The notes: generated by a model from the letters alone, not told the origin. A stretch of DNA of 64,000 bases from Lysobacteraceae bacterium (GCA_016789405.1 JAEUPQ010000015.1:186001-250000), one strand, 5' to 3'. Shown: positions 43,375 through 53,603, counted from the first letter of the stretch. Program-made: numbers and translations.

Positions 43375-45428
43375 CAGTCGGCATCCCGGGTAGCGGCCGC
43401 CACACGGCCAGGCGGCAGATGGTCCTCATTGTCGATCGTGGCCTGTTCACGCGTGCGATCAGAGAGTTCGCTCAGCACTGTTTCGTGATCATCTCGCGCT
43501 TTCACCTTGCGGAACCGCCGATCCAGCGCCGTCACCAGCGCGCCGAGCGCCATCAGCAGCGCGCCGGCCCAGACCCAGCGGATGAAGGGCTTCACGTGCA
43601 CGCGTACGGCCCAGGCATTGCCGCCCAGCGGTTCGCCGAGTGCCACGAAGAGGTCGCGGCTCACGCCCGGGCGGATGCCGGCTTCGGTCATGACCTGGCC
43701 GCCGCTGGCGTACTCGCGCTTCTCCGGATGCAGCGTGGTCACGCGTACGTCGTCGCGGAACACCTCGACCGTGCCGCGGCTGGCCATGTAGTTCGGCCCC
43801 TGCAGTCGCTCGACGCCGACGAAGCGGAAGCTGTCGCGGCCAAGGGTGAGCGTTTCGCCGGGCTTCATCGCGATCTCGCGCTGCTGCACCTGCGCTTCGA
43901 CCAGCAACGCGCCGACCAGGAATACCGCGATGCCGAAATGCGCCAGCGCCATGCCGGTCATCTCCGCGGTAAGGCGACCGCCGGCGCTGCGCAGGCGCTG
44001 CCAGACGAAGCGCAGCGTGCCCAGGCCCACCCACAGCGCGCCCGCGACGCCGGCGGCGGTCTTTAGCGGACCCTGCGGCGCCTGGAAGTACGCGATGACG
44101 CCACAGGCCAGCGCCAGGCCCAGCCATGGCAGCAGCAGGCGCAGCGGCTTCGACACCTCGTCGCGCTGCCATTTCAGCAGCGGGCCCAGCGGCACCAGCA
44201 GCACGATCGGCAGCATCAGCACGATGAACAGGATCGAGAAGTACGGCGGGCCGACCGAGATCTTGTGTTCGCTGCCGATGGCGTCGAGCAGCAGCGGATA
44301 CAGCGTGCCGATCAGCACCATCGCGCAGGCGGCGGTGAGGAAGACGTTGTTGAGCAGCAGCAGGGTTTCGCGCGACTGTCCGGCGAAGGGTTTGCCCGGT
44401 GCGTCATCGGCGCGCAGGGCGTAGAGCAGCAGCGAGGCACCGACGATCAGGCCGAGGAAGATCAGGATGAACAGCCCGCGTCCCGGATCGGCGGCGAACG
44501 CATGGACGCTGGTCAGCACGCCGGAGCGCACCAGGAAGGTGCCGAGCAGCGAGAGCGAGAAGGTGGCGATGGCCAGCAACAGCGTCCAGCTGCGGAAGCT
44601 GCCGCGTTTTTCGGTGATCGCCTGCGAATGCAGCAGCGCCGCGCCGGCCAGCCAAGGCATGAAGCTGGCGTTCTCGACCGGATCCCAGAACCACCAGCCG
44701 CCCCAGCCCAGTTCGTAATAGGCCCACCAGCTGCCGAGCGCGATGCCCAGCGTCAGGAACGCCCAGGCGACATTCGTCCACGGTCGCGTCCAGCGCAGCC
44801 AGCCGGCGACCATCTCCGGTTTCGAGGCGTTGCGATCGAGCAGTGCCGCGATCGCGAACGCGAACGGCACGGCGAAGCCGACATAGCCCATGTAGAGCAT
44901 CGGCGGATGCACGATCAGGCCGAAATCCTGCAGCAGCGGGTTCAGGTCGCGCCCTTCTGCGGCGGCCGGCAGGATGCGCTCGAAGGGGTTGCTGGTGAAG
45001 ATCAGGAAGGCGAGGAAGCCGACACTGATGACGCCCATGGTGCCGAGCACGCGCGCGACCACGACGTCCGGCAGCGCACGCGAGAACAGCGCCACTGCAG
45101 CCGTCCAGGCGGCCAGGATCAGCGCCCAGAGCAGCAGCGAGCCTTCATGCGCGCCCCACACCGCCGAGTAGCGGTACAGCATCGGCAGCAGCGAATTGGA
45201 ATTCTCGGCGACGTAGCGCAGCGAGAAATCCTGGTTGACGAAGCCCCAGGTGAGGATGGCGAATGCGACGCCGACCAGCGCGAACTGGACGCCCGCGGCG
45301 GGACGCGCGATCGCTATCCACGGCGCGATGCCGCGCTGCGCGCCGACCAGCGGCAGCACCGCCTGCAGCAGCGAGACCAGCAGCGCGAGGACGAGGGCGA
45401 CGACGCCCAGTTCCGGGAGCAGATGCAT
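43374..45428 (-). CDS. ccmF: Heme lyase CcmF
   Basis: 684 residues with about 14 membrane helices. The tryptophan-rich heme motif reads GWGGWWFWDPVENASFMPW; conserved histidines flank it (HEGSLLLW, HPPMLYMGYVG). CcmF attaches heme to apocytochrome c with CcmH and CcmI. Six bases after ccmE. Confidence 0.97.
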   Translation of the reverse strand: MHLLPELGVVALVLALLVSLLQAVLPLVGAQRGIAPWIAIARPAAGVQFALVGVAFAILTWGFVNQDFSLRYVAENSNSLLPMLYRYSAVWGAHEGSLLLWALILAAWTAAVALFSRALPDVVVARVLGTMGVISVGFLAFLIFTSNPFERILPAAAEGRDLNPLLQDFGLIVHPPMLYMGYVGFAVPFAFAIAALLDRNASKPEMVAGWLRWTRPWTNVAWAFLTLGIALGSWWAYYELGWGGWWFWDPVENASFMPWLAGAALLHSQAITEKRGSFRSWTLLLAIATFSLSLLGTFLVRSGVLTSVHAFAADPGRGLFILIFLGLIVGASLLLYALRADDAPGKPFAGQSRETLLLLNNVFLTAACAMVLIGTLYPLLLDAIGSEHKISVGPPYFSILFIVLMLPIVLLVPLGPLLKWQRDEVSKPLRLLLPWLGLALACGVIAYFQAPQGPLKTAAGVAGALWVGLGTLRFVWQRLRSAGGRLTAEMTGMALAHFGIAVFLVGALLVEAQVQQREIAMKPGETLTLGRDSFRFVGVERLQGPNYMASRGTVEVFRDDVRVTTLHPEKREYASGGQVMTEAGIRPGVSRDLFVALGEPLGGNAWAVRVHVKPFIRWVWAGALLMALGALVTALDRRFRKVKARDDHETVLSELSDRTREQATIDNEDHLPPGRVAAATRDAD

Positions 45429-45434
45429 GCGTGC

Positions 45435-45971
45435 TCAGTATCCCTTCGTCGGTGCGTCGGCGGGTGCGTTGCCCGGTGCGGCGCCTGGCGTCGCCTTGTC
45501 TCCGGATGCGGCCGATTCGACCACGCCGTGCTTCTTGTGCGCCAGGCCCATCTTGTCGGCGACTTCCTTCGGCACGTAGGTTTCGTCGTGCTTGGCCAGC
45601 ACCTGCTCGGCGACGAAGGTGTCGCCCTGCATGCGGCCGGTCGCAACCACGGCCTGCTTCTCGCGGAACAGGTCGGGCAGGATGCCCGTGTAGCGGACCG
45701 GCAATTCCGCGTCGCCGTCGGTCACGCGGAAACTGGCTTCCATCGAACCCTCGGCGCGCTTGAACGAGCCAGCGGAGACCATGCCGCCGAGTCGGAACAC
45801 CGTGTCGCCCGAGACCACCTTGGTTCCGGCGTCCCCACGGAGCACCTCGCCGGGCGTGTAGAGGTAGGCGACGTTGCGCTGCAGGGCCATCGTGACCAGC
45901 ACTGCGGCCAGCGATGCGGCGGCGAGCACGAGGATGACGAACCAGAGGCGGCGTTTGCGGGTGGGATTCAT
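45435..45971 (-). CDS. ccmE: Heme chaperone CcmE
   Basis: 178 residues: one membrane helix, beta-barrel domain, and the heme-binding histidine in [14 protein letters not shown]. The tail is long and Ala/Pro-rich ([11 protein letters not shown]). It carries heme from CcmC to CcmF. Its start overlaps the ccmD stop. Confidence 0.97.
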   Translation of the reverse strand: MNPTRKRRLWFVILVLAAASLAAVLVTMALQRNVAYLYTPGEVLRGDAGTKVVSGDTVFRLGGMVSAGSFKRAEGSMEASFRVTDGDAELPVRYTGILPDLFREKQAVVATGRMQGDTFVAEQVLAKHDETYVPKEVADKMGLAHKKHGVVESAASGDKATPGAAPGNAPADAPTKGY

Positions 45972-46138
45972 CGATGCAGTTCCGTGGAAGTCGGTGCGCT
46001 CTTGGCGGCGGCGCGGCGCGCGCGCTGGACGACGTCGCGCAGGGTGCGGCGGATGCGCAGTGCGGGCGCGAGCATGTCCCAGAGCATCACGACGAGGAAG
46101 ACCGCATAGGCGGCGACGACGTAGCCGAGATAGGTCAT
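45968..46138 (-). CDS. ccmD: Cytochrome c maturation protein CcmD
   Basis: 56 residues, found between ccmC and ccm[21 protein letters not shown] is a membrane helix, followed by a basic tail ([19 protein letters not shown]). This is the size and layout of CcmD, which helps release holo-CcmE from CcmABC. Overlaps ccmC and ccmE by four bases each. Confidence 0.92.
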   Translation of the reverse strand: MTYLGYVVAAYAVFLVVMLWDMLAPALRIRRTLRDVVQRARRAAAKSAPTSTELHR

Positions 46139-46905
46139 GGCGTGGTGTCCTCGTCATTGCCCTCGATGCCGGCGCGCTGGCGGACCCATGCCTTGCCGGT
46201 TTCGCGTTCGAGGTTGTCGGCGCGCGCGCGCTGGAGCAGCGAGCCAGCGAACCAGAACTTGGTGCCGATCACCATCAGGATCAGCGGCGGCAGCATGCTG
46301 GCGTCCATGCTGGATTCGCCGAACACGCGGATGGTCTGGCCCTGGTGCAGCGAATTCCACCATTCGACCGAGTAACGGATGATCGGCAGCAGCACCACGC
46401 CGACGATGGCCAGCAGTCCGGCCGCGCGCGCGGCGTTGCGGCGGTCGTCGACGGCCTGGTACAGGCCGATCACGCCCAGGTACAGGAACAGCAGTACCAG
46501 TTCGCTGGTCAGGCGCGGATCCCACTCCCACCAGGTGCCCCACATCGGCTTGCCCCAGATCGACCCGGTGGCGAGGGTGATGACGGTGAAGGCGGCGCCG
46601 ATCGGCGCGCAGGCCATCGCGAGGATCTCGCACAACTTGATGCGCCAGATCAGCGCGATTGCCGAATACACCGCCATCAGCCCGAACACGAACATGCTCA
46701 TCCAGGCCGACGGCACGTGAATGTAGAGGATGCGGAAGCTGTCGCCCTGCTGGTAATCGGCCGGAACGTTGAACAGGGCCAGCCAGATGCCCACGCCCAT
46801 GACCAGCAGGCCGATGCCGAAGCACCACGGCACCCAGCGCGCCGCGAAGCGGTCGAAGTACGGTGGCGAACCGAGTTGGTGGAACCAGCGGAGTACGGGA
46901 TTCAT
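46135..46905 (-). CDS. ccmC: Heme exporter/transfer protein CcmC
   Basis: 256 residues, six helices, heme motif [16 protein letters not shown] and conserved histidines ([15 protein letters not shown]). It loads heme onto CcmE. I chose the ATG at 46905, [17 protein letters not shown], which is the family's usual start. A gap of 130 bases separates it from ccmB. Confidence 0.96.
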   Translation of the reverse strand: MNPVLRWFHQLGSPPYFDRFAARWVPWCFGIGLLVMGVGIWLALFNVPADYQQGDSFRILYIHVPSAWMSMFVFGLMAVYSAIALIWRIKLCEILAMACAPIGAAFTVITLATGSIWGKPMWGTWWEWDPRLTSELVLLFLYLGVIGLYQAVDDRRNAARAAGLLAIVGVVLLPIIRYSVEWWNSLHQGQTIRVFGESSMDASMLPPLILMVIGTKFWFAGSLLQRARADNLERETGKAWVRQRAGIEGNDEDTTP

Positions 46906-47035
46906 GTCGGCGGGATCGAACTCGGCAGGTGGAGGGCGGTGCGGTCGGGGCAGGGCGGCGCAGTCTGGATCGCGGCGGACGTGCCCGCCTTGAGCCATCT
47001 CAAATGCCGTGGACCCGGTGCCAGCACGCACATCG

Positions 47036-47746
47036 TCAGTTCACCGCGATCCGGATCGCCGCAGCCGCGGTGAGCGGCGCCAGCACCATCGCGACGACAA
47101 GGCCGGCGGCGAGCAGGAGCAGTGCGCCGATCGGGTCCATGCCCTGCGCGCTGGCCGCGACGCTGCCGGCGCCATACACCAGCACCGGCACGTAGAGCGG
47201 CAACGCCAGCAGGCCGACAAGGATACCGGAGCGGCGCATGCCCACAGTGAGTGCTGCGATGACGGCGCCGATCAGGCTCAGCAGCGGCGTGCCCAAGGCC
47301 AGCCCCGCCATCAGCACCGGCAGCTGCGCGCGAGGAAGGTGCAGCAATTCGGCGAGGAAGGGCGTGGCCAGCAGCAGCGGCAGCGCGGTCGTCGCCCAAT
47401 GGATGCCGGTGCGTACCGCCACCAGCCAGGCCAGGGGCACAGGCGCCAGCATCCATTGCTCCAGCGAACCGTCCTCGGCGTCGCCGCGGAACAGGCTGTC
47501 CAGCGCCAGCAGGCCGGCGAGCAGGGCCGCGACCCACAGCACGCCGGCTGCGACCTGCGCCTGCAGCTTCGCGTCGCTGCCCAGCGCCAGCGCGAACAGC
47601 ACCACCACGATCAGGGCGAACAGCGCAGGCTGGAAGGCGTCGCCTCGACGGCGCCAGACCAGCCGGAGGTCGCGCAGCACCAATGCAGACGCGGTCCTCA
47701 TCAGGGACGGGGGAACGGTGTCGACGCGCATCCGCGGCCCGGTCAT
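47036..47746 (-). CDS. ccmB: Heme exporter membrane subunit CcmB
   Basis: 236 residues, six hydrophobic segments, with family motifs [23 protein letters not shown] and [15 protein letters not shown]. Coupled to ccmA by a four-base overlap; the shorter starts at 47731 and 47701 are possible, the latter giving the usual [12 protein letters not shown]. Confidence 0.94.
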   Translation of the reverse strand: MTGPRMRVDTVPPSLMRTASALVLRDLRLVWRRRGDAFQPALFALIVVVLFALALGSDAKLQAQVAAGVLWVAALLAGLLALDSLFRGDAEDGSLEQWMLAPVPLAWLVAVRTGIHWATTALPLLLATPFLAELLHLPRAQLPVLMAGLALGTPLLSLIGAVIAALTVGMRRSGILVGLLALPLYVPVLVYGAGSVAASAQGMDPIGALLLLAAGLVVAMVLAPLTAAAAIRIAVN

Positions 47747-48387
47747 GCGGCCTTCCTCAGCACGAGTTCGCGCGTGCGCACCGGCGGGGCAGCGTAGGCG
47801 CCGTGGGTGGTGACGAGCGCCGCGCCGCCTTCGCCGAGGTGGGCCTCGACCATGCGGTTGACCAGCGCGATCCCGTCGAGGTCCAGGTTCGCGTAGGGCT
47901 CGTCGAGCAGCCACACCGGCGCGGGCGAGAGCCACACGCGGGCCAGGGACAGCCGCTTCTTCTGCCCGGCCGAGAGCTGGCGGGCGAGGGTGTCCTGGTA
48001 GCCGTCCAGGCCGACCATCCGCATGGCGGCATCGGGCGACAGGGTGCCGGCCTTGCCATGCAGGCCGCAGAGGAAGTCGAGGTTTTCCAGCGCGCTGAGG
48101 TCGGCCTTGAGCGCCGGCAGGTGGCCCAGGTAGGCCAGGGCCCGCGTGCGCTCGGGTGTGGCGGTCGGCTGGCCGTCGATCAGGATCGCGCCCGATTCCG
48201 GGCGCAGCAGCCCGGCGAGCACCCGCAGCAGGGTCGTCTTGCCCGCGCCATTGTCGCCACGCACCAGCAGGGCCTCGCTGGCGTCCACCGCGAAGTCCAG
48301 CGGGCCGAAGACCGGCTCGTCGTTGCGCATGAAGATCAGGCCGCGTGCTGCGAGCAGCGGCGGTGCGGGTCCATCGGTGACAGTCAT
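47743..48387 (-). CDS. ccmA: Heme exporter ATP-binding subunit CcmA
   Basis: 214 residues, ABC ATPase: Walker [14 protein letters not shown], signature [13 protein letters not shown], Walker [14 protein letters not shown]-loop VTTHG. First gene of the ccm operon; powers release of holo-CcmE. Confidence 0.96.
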   Translation of the reverse strand: MTVTDGPAPPLLAARGLIFMRNDEPVFGPLDFAVDASEALLVRGDNGAGKTTLLRVLAGLLRPESGAILIDGQPTATPERTRALAYLGHLPALKADLSALENLDFLCGLHGKAGTLSPDAAMRMVGLDGYQDTLARQLSAGQKKRLSLARVWLSPAPVWLLDEPYANLDLDGIALVNRMVEAHLGEGGAALVTTHGAYAAPPVRTRELVLRKAA

Positions 48388-48430
48388 TGCAGAGGGTCGA
48401 CCGGAGAAGGTCCGGCCACGATCACCGATT

Positions 48431-48967
48431 TTACGGCGAGCGCGCCGACTTTGCCTCGGTGTCGGCATGGCCTGCTGCGCGGGCGCCGATCGGATCGCTC
48501 CAGTCCACCCATGCCGTGCCGGCACATGCACGGGGCGCCGAAGCCTGCATCCGCAGGCGGACAGGCGTTCCGCGCGACCACAGCAGGGTCCCGATCTGGC
48601 CGAAATCGCGTGCCAGCGTGTCGAATGCGTCGACGTCGGGGGCGACCAGCAGCCAGTTGTACGCACGCCAGACCCGGTTCGGCGCGGAGACGAAGGCCGG
48701 CCGGTAACGCAGCCCCAGCTCGTCCATCCGGCGCTGCAAGGCACGATCGGCACTGCGGTTGTCGATGTCCGCGCGCATGTGCTGGCCCGGATTGGCGGCA
48801 GTCATCAGGCCGAAGCGGCCGGCATCGGGAAAGGCGGTGTCGACCTCGGGCGCCAGCTGGCCGATCGCCAGGCGCAGCCACACGCCATCGAGTTCCCAGC
48901 GGTAGTCGGCGGCCAGGTAACTGGTGGCGAGGTGGGCGATGCGTTCGGGGGACGGGCCGTAGGACAT
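48431..48967 (-). CDS. DUF3293-like protein, copy 1
   Basis: 178 residues. The DUF3293 pattern is readable: [34 protein letters not shown] segment, then VWRAYNWLL and [16 protein letters not shown]. Function unknown. It shares its layout with the gene immediately upstream (49024), so the two are tandem paralogues. Confidence 0.7.
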   Translation of the reverse strand: MSYGPSPERIAHLATSYLAADYRWELDGVWLRLAIGQLAPEVDTAFPDAGRFGLMTAANPGQHMRADIDNRSADRALQRRMDELGLRYRPAFVSAPNRVWRAYNWLLVAPDVDAFDTLARDFGQIGTLLWSRGTPVRLRMQASAPRACAGTAWVDWSDPIGARAAGHADTEAKSARSP

Positions 48968-49023
48968 GTCGGCTGGGAAGCGGGTCTTGCCGGTGCCTAT
49001 CGTGGCCCCGGGGCTTGCCGCGA

Positions 49024-49524
49024 TCAATCCCCGATGCCGGTGAGCAGCCAGTCGACGCAGTCGTCCGGCTCGAAATCGGCAGGCCTGGCGGCATCGACCC
49101 GCAGCCTGACAGGCTCGCCCGGGGCCCAATACAGCGTCGCGAGTTGACCGTAGCGGCGCGAGAGCGCGTCGAAATCGTCCACGGGCATGTCCATCACCAG
49201 CCAGCTCGGTTCGCGCCAGGTGCGGTTGGTCGCCGACGAGAACGCCGCGCGGAAGCGCAGGCCGCTGGCCAGGATGTCCTTTTCGAGAAGGTCGTCGGCC
49301 TTGCGGTTGATCGGTTCGGGACGCGGGATCGAATACGGATCCCACGCCGACAGCAGGCCGAAATGGCCCACATCGGGAAATTCGATGGCAAGTTCCGGGG
49401 CAGGTTCGCCGATGCGGATGTTGCGCCAGTCGCCCGCCGTCTCCCAGCGGTAATCGGCAGCAAGATACGCCCGTACGAGTTCGGCGATCCGTGCCTGGTC
49501 TGCGCGTGGGGGGGAAGACGGCAT
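49024..49524 (-). CDS. DUF3293-like protein, copy 2
   Basis: 166 residues: [51 protein letters not shown] and FDALSRRYGQLATLYW mirror copy 1. No signal peptide. Function unknown; the common [10 protein letters not shown] start is the clearest shared block. Confidence 0.7.
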   Translation of the reverse strand: MPSSPPRADQARIAELVRAYLAADYRWETAGDWRNIRIGEPAPELAIEFPDVGHFGLLSAWDPYSIPRPEPINRKADDLLEKDILASGLRFRAAFSSATNRTWREPSWLVMDMPVDDFDALSRRYGQLATLYWAPGEPVRLRVDAARPADFEPDDCVDWLLTGIGD

Positions 49525-49653
49525 CGCATAGGTTTAACCCAGCGGCGCCGGACCGTAAACTCTGGCGCCCCCGTCCGGGCTGTGTTAGCCGCGGGTCGCC
49601 CGGTCACGGAGATGAACGGGCATTCATCCTCACATTCGCCGCAGGAAACGAGC

Positions 49654-50799
49654 ATGCCGCAGACCAAGTTGCCCAAGGTGGGCACGACCATCTTCACCGT
49701 GATGTCGCAGCTCGCCGCCGAGCACGGCGCGATCAACCTGGGGCAGGGTTTCCCGGACTTCCCGGTCCCGCAGCGGCTGGTCGACGAACTGGACAAGGCC
49801 ATGCGCGCCGGCCACAACCAGTACTCGATGATGACCGGCATTCCGGCCCTGCGCCGGGCGATCGCCGACAAGACCCAGCGGGTCTACGGGGTGCGTCCCG
49901 ACGAGAACGCCGAGATCACGGTGACCAGCGGCGCGACCGAGGCGATCTTCAACGCGATCCATGCGGTGGTGCGCGAAGGCGAGGAAGTGATCGTCCTCGA
50001 CCCCTGCTACGACTGCTACGAACCGGCGATCGACCTGGCCGGCGCGCGCGCGGTGCACATTCCGCTCGACCCGGTCACCTTCGCGCCGGACTGGAACCAG
50101 GTGCGCGCGGCGATCACGCCGAAGACGCGCATGCTGATGATCAACAGCCCGCACAACCCGTCCGGCGCCATGCTCGGCGTCGACGACATGAACACGGTTG
50201 CAGACATCCTCCGCGACACCGGTATCTGGCTGCTGTCCGACGAGGTCTACGAGCACATCGTGTTCGATGGCGCCCGCCATGAATCGGCGCTGCGCTATCC
50301 GGAGCTGCGCGAACGCGCCTTCGTGATCTCCAGCTTCGGCAAGACCTACCACTGCACCGGCTGGAAGGTGGGCTACTGCATCGCGCCGCCGGCCCTGAGC
50401 GCCGAGTTCCGCAAGGTGCACCAGTACAACGTGTTCTGCACCTTCCATCCGGCCCAGCACGCTTTCGCCGCGATGATCGACGCCGAGCCCGAGCACTACG
50501 AGCAGCTCGGCGCCTTCTACGAAGCCAAGCGCGACCGCTTCCGCGAGCAGCTGCTGCAGACGAAGCTGAAGCCGCTGCCGGTGCCGGGCGGCTATTTCCA
50601 GCTGGTCGACTATTCCGCGGTCAGCGATCTCGACGACGTCGAATTCTGCCGCTGGCTGACGATCGAGAAGGGTGTCACTGCGATCCCGCTGTCGCCGTTC
50701 TACGAAACGCCGCCGGCCGGCCAGCGCCTGGCGCGGCTGTGCTTCGCCAAGAACGAAGCGACGCTGGATGCCGCGATCGAACGACTGATGAGGCTCTGA
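49654..50799 (+). CDS. Methionine aminotransferase (YbdL/MtnE type)
   Basis: 381 residues, PLP class I aminotransferase: NLGQGFPDFPVP, NSPHNPSGAML, LSDEVYEHIVFDG and the PLP lysine in SSFGKTYHCTGWKVGY. AGGA precedes the ATG. YbdL-type enzymes transaminate ketomethiobutyrate and aromatic keto acids, often using glutamine. The omega-amidase gene one base downstream supports a glutamine-transaminase pathway. Confidence 0.88.
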   Translation: MPQTKLPKVGTTIFTVMSQLAAEHGAINLGQGFPDFPVPQRLVDELDKAMRAGHNQYSMMTGIPALRRAIADKTQRVYGVRPDENAEITVTSGATEAIFNAIHAVVREGEEVIVLDPCYDCYEPAIDLAGARAVHIPLDPVTFAPDWNQVRAAITPKTRMLMINSPHNPSGAMLGVDDMNTVADILRDTGIWLLSDEVYEHIVFDGARHESALRYPELRERAFVISSFGKTYHCTGWKVGYCIAPPALSAEFRKVHQYNVFCTFHPAQHAFAAMIDAEPEHYEQLGAFYEAKRDRFREQLLQTKLKPLPVPGGYFQLVDYSAVSDLDDVEFCRWLTIEKGVTAIPLSPFYETPPAGQRLARLCFAKNEATLDAAIERLMRL

Positions 50800-50800
50800 C

Positions 50801-51598
50801 ATGGACGATTTGCGCATCACCCTCGTGCAGGGCGATACCCGCTGGCACGATCCGGAAGGCAATCGCGACTACTACGGCGACCTGATCGCCGGTCTGCGCG
50901 GCCAGACCGATCTGGTCGTGTTGCCGGAAACCTTCACCAGCGGCTTCTCGAACGAAGCGATCGCCCAGGCCGAGAGCATGGACGGCCCGACCGTGGCATG
51001 GCTGCGCGCGCAGGCGAAGGCGCTCGATGCCGCCGTCTGCGGCAGCGTGCAGCTGCGCGACGGCGAAGGTGTCTACAACCGCATGCTGTTCGCCACGCCC
51101 GATGGCGGGCTTCACACCTACGACAAGCGCCATCTGTTCCGCTATGGTCGCGAACACGAGCGTTATACGGCCGGGCGCGATCGGCTGACCGTCGAATGGC
51201 GCGGCTGGCGCATCTGCCCGCTGGTCTGCTACGACCTGCGTTTCCCGGTGTTCGCGCGCAACCGCTACGACGTGGAGCGTCCGCAGCAGCTCGACTACGA
51301 CCTGCTGCTGTTCGTCGCCAACTGGCCATCGGCACGCGCCTACCCGTGGAAGACCCTGCTGCGCGCCCGCGCGATCGAGAACCTGTGCTACGTCGCCGGT
51401 CTCAATCGCGTCGGCACGGACGGCAACAATCTCCACTATTCGGGCGACAGCGCGGTGATCGATTTCCTCGGTCAACCGATCAGCGAGTGCACGGACGAGC
51501 CCGTGGTCGTCACCACCACGCTGCAGGCGAAGGAACTCGCCGCACACCGCGAGCGTTTCCCGGCGATGCTGGACGGTGACGCGTTCGAGCTGCGCTGA
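50801..51598 (+). CDS. Omega-amidase / carbon-nitrogen hydrolase (YafV/MtnU type)
   Basis: 265 residues, nitrilase superfamily. Catalytic Glu in VLPETFTSGF, Lys in YDKRHLFRYG, Cys in PLVCYDLRFPVF. It should hydrolyse alpha-ketoglutaramate or ketosuccinamate, pulling the preceding transaminase reaction forward. Starts one base after the aminotransferase stop. Confidence 0.88.
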   Translation: MDDLRITLVQGDTRWHDPEGNRDYYGDLIAGLRGQTDLVVLPETFTSGFSNEAIAQAESMDGPTVAWLRAQAKALDAAVCGSVQLRDGEGVYNRMLFATPDGGLHTYDKRHLFRYGREHERYTAGRDRLTVEWRGWRICPLVCYDLRFPVFARNRYDVERPQQLDYDLLLFVANWPSARAYPWKTLLRARAIENLCYVAGLNRVGTDGNNLHYSGDSAVIDFLGQPISECTDEPVVVTTTLQAKELAAHRERFPAMLDGDAFELR

Positions 51599-51601
51599 CG
51601 C

Positions 51602-51895
51602 TCAGCGGACGCGCGCCCGGGTACGAGCGCGCGTCAGTCGCATGCGCATGACCGCGAATGCGATCACGCACGCGCAGAACACCGGGAACGAGGGCAGGGC
51701 GGTGATCGGCGTGTCGACGTAGGCATGGATGCCGCTGCCGTCGAAGTCGCAGAGCCAGCGCGCGTAGTCGAAGGCGCCACCGCCGTCGAGACAGGCATCC
51801 GGTGCGGTCAGGTCGGCATGGAACCACCATGCCGCGGTGGTGAGTGCGGCGACGGTGGCATGGCGCAGGCAGCGGATCGGCAAATGCTCGCTCAT
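51602..51895 (-). CDS. Small hypothetical membrane protein
   Basis: 97 residues starting MSEHLPIRCLRHATVAA: one N-terminal hydrophobic segment, a loop with two or three cysteines (APDACLDGGG, ARWLCDFDGSG) and a C-terminal helix (FPVFCACVIAFAVM) ending in Arg. No family recognised. Overlaps the upstream gene by four bases; converges on the amidase. Confidence 0.6.
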   Translation of the reverse strand: MSEHLPIRCLRHATVAALTTAAWWFHADLTAPDACLDGGGAFDYARWLCDFDGSGIHAYVDTPITALPSFPVFCACVIAFAVMRMRLTRARTRARVR

Positions 51896-52494
51896 GGCGA
51901 ATGGTCTTCCTGTTCGTTGGTCGCACAGCGCTTGGCGGCACTGGATGCGCCGCTCCAGTGCGGCGCCGATTCGAAGCGGAGCGTTCGATAGCTCCACAGG
52001 CGCACGTCGCGCCCGCGTGCGATCCATGCGTGCGGTCGGGACGGAGTCTCGTCCGAGAGGTGCCATCGGATCGACTCGACGAGCAGTTGCGAATCCCTGC
52101 AGCGTCGTGGCGTCGAGCCCAGCGCGGACTCCATCAACGCGGTCCGGACGATCTCGCCGCACAGCAGCGGTGTCCACATGATCGCGACGGTGCCGGCAAG
52201 CATCCGGGGCCAGCGCCCGGCGCCGCTGGAAGCGCGGCGTAGCGGAATCCATGCGGCGGCGAGTGCCATGGCGGCGGCCACCAGGCACAACAAGGCGAAG
52301 GTCGGCGCGCGCACGATCATCCCGACGAGCCGGGTCGGCAGCCAGGGCGGAAGGAACGCCTGCACGACCGCGTGGCCGGGCCCCAGCATGATCCAGACCT
52401 GCAGGACCACGAACATGTGCAGCGCGAACAATGATTTCAGCCCGAATGCTGGCACCTTGGCTTCCGGCGTGTCGTTGGCGTCGTCCGTGCTCAT
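51892..52494 (-). CDS. Hypothetical membrane protein
   Basis: 200 residues with three membrane helices (ALHMFVVLQVWIML, LLCLVAAAMALAAAWI, MLAGTVAIMWTPLLCGEIV) and a soluble C-terminal part. No family recognised. It overlaps the flavoprotein gene by four bases and the next gene by four, so the three form one operon. Confidence 0.65.
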   Translation of the reverse strand: MSTDDANDTPEAKVPAFGLKSLFALHMFVVLQVWIMLGPGHAVVQAFLPPWLPTRLVGMIVRAPTFALLCLVAAAMALAAAWIPLRRASSGAGRWPRMLAGTVAIMWTPLLCGEIVRTALMESALGSTPRRCRDSQLLVESIRWHLSDETPSRPHAWIARGRDVRLWSYRTLRFESAPHWSGASSAAKRCATNEQEDHSP

Positions 52495-53603
52495 GGTTGT
52501 GCGCGGGCTCCGAAATACACCCGCTCCGCCGCCCAGCGCATCGGTGCGCTGCCGAGCAGCAGGTCGAAGGGCCAGTCGTATTGCGCGTGGTCGAAGATCC
52601 AGCGCAGCGCGCGCTTGAACCGGTAGCGCGGCGCGGCGTCCGCGGCGATGCGTTCGGGCGAGGGGCCGCCGTCGCGCAGATGCCGGGCCAGGCCTTCGCC
52701 GACCGCCCAGCCGTGCTGCCAGGCCGAGTGGATGCCGCCGGCGGTGACCGGGGAGACGATGCCGGCCGCGTCGCCGGTGAGGATCACGCCGGGCTTGGCG
52801 ATCGGCGACACCGGACCGCCGCAGGGAATCAGTCCCGCACGGATCGCCGACGGCGGCAGGTCCCTCGGGATGCCGAGTTGCGTGCCCACGCGTTCGCGCA
52901 GTGCGGCCACGTCGGGCGTGCCGGCGCGGGCGACATCGTGGCGGAACGCCAGGCCGAACTGCACGCCGGTCGGATTCTGCGTGGCCCAGCCGATGTAGCC
53001 AGGTGCCAGGCGCTTGTCGATGAAGCAGTGCAGAGCGTCGGGTTCGTGCAGTTCGAGATCGGCGAATTCGTATTCCACGCCGTAGAGGAAGTCGCGCACC
53101 GCACCGAGGCCGAAGCGCTGCGCGACGCGCGACTTCGCGCCATCGGCACCGACCAGCCAATGGGCATGTCCGACGCCCGGCAGGTGCCAGCGGCCGCGAT
53201 GCGGCTGCGCGCTGCGCGTGGCATCGGTGAACGAATGCGCCAGTCGAAGGTCGACGCCCTGGTCGCGCATCTCGTCGGCGAGCCAGCGCATCAGGTTCGG
53301 CGTATCGGTGGTGAGGAAGTAGTAGTCGGGCACCTGCAGCGCAACGTTGCGCAGGTTCGGGGCGTACATGCGCACCTTGTCGACGCGGCGCACCAGGTCG
53401 GCGGGCATGCGATTGAGCCAGGTGCGCTCAGCGGCTTCCTTCACGATGATCCCGGTGGTGTGCAGCTTCAGGCCCGGGTCGCGCTTGCGTTCCAGCACGC
53501 AGACGCGCAGGCCGTATTGCGCCGCGGCCAGCGCGCAGGCGGCGCCGGCGAAGCTGGCGCCGACGATGACGAGGTCGTAGTCGCGTTCCGGGGTGGCGGC
53601 CAT
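52491..53603 (-). CDS. FAD-dependent oxidoreductase, geranylgeranyl-reductase-like
   Basis: 370 residues. FAD-binding VIVGASFAGAACALAAAQYG at the N-terminus and the second FAD motif GDAAGIVSPVTAGGIHSAW are typical of the geranylgeranyl reductase/halogenase-like group. LVGADGAKSRVAQ is the middle motif. Probably saturates or hydroxylates an isoprenoid or lipid-like substrate. Confidence 0.82.
   Translation of the reverse strand: MAATPERDYDLVIVGASFAGAACALAAAQYGLRVCVLERKRDPGLKLHTTGIIVKEAAERTWLNRMPADLVRRVDKVRMYAPNLRNVALQVPDYYFLTTDTPNLMRWLADEMRDQGVDLRLAHSFTDATRSAQPHRGRWHLPGVGHAHWLVGADGAKSRVAQRFGLGAVRDFLYGVEYEFADLELHEPDALHCFIDKRLAPGYIGWATQNPTGVQFGLAFRHDVARAGTPDVAALRERVGTQLGIPRDLPPSAIRAGLIPCGGPVSPIAKPGVILTGDAAGIVSPVTAGGIHSAWQHGWAVGEGLARHLRDGGPSPERIAADAAPRYRFKRALRWIFDHAQYDWPFDLLLGSAPMRWAAERVYFGARAQP

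Noticed and set aside
47683..49653. Long in-frame extension upstream of the YbdL-like aminotransferase
   Set aside because: It runs antisense to ccmA, ccmB and both DUF3293 genes; homology and ribosome binding site place the start at 49654.
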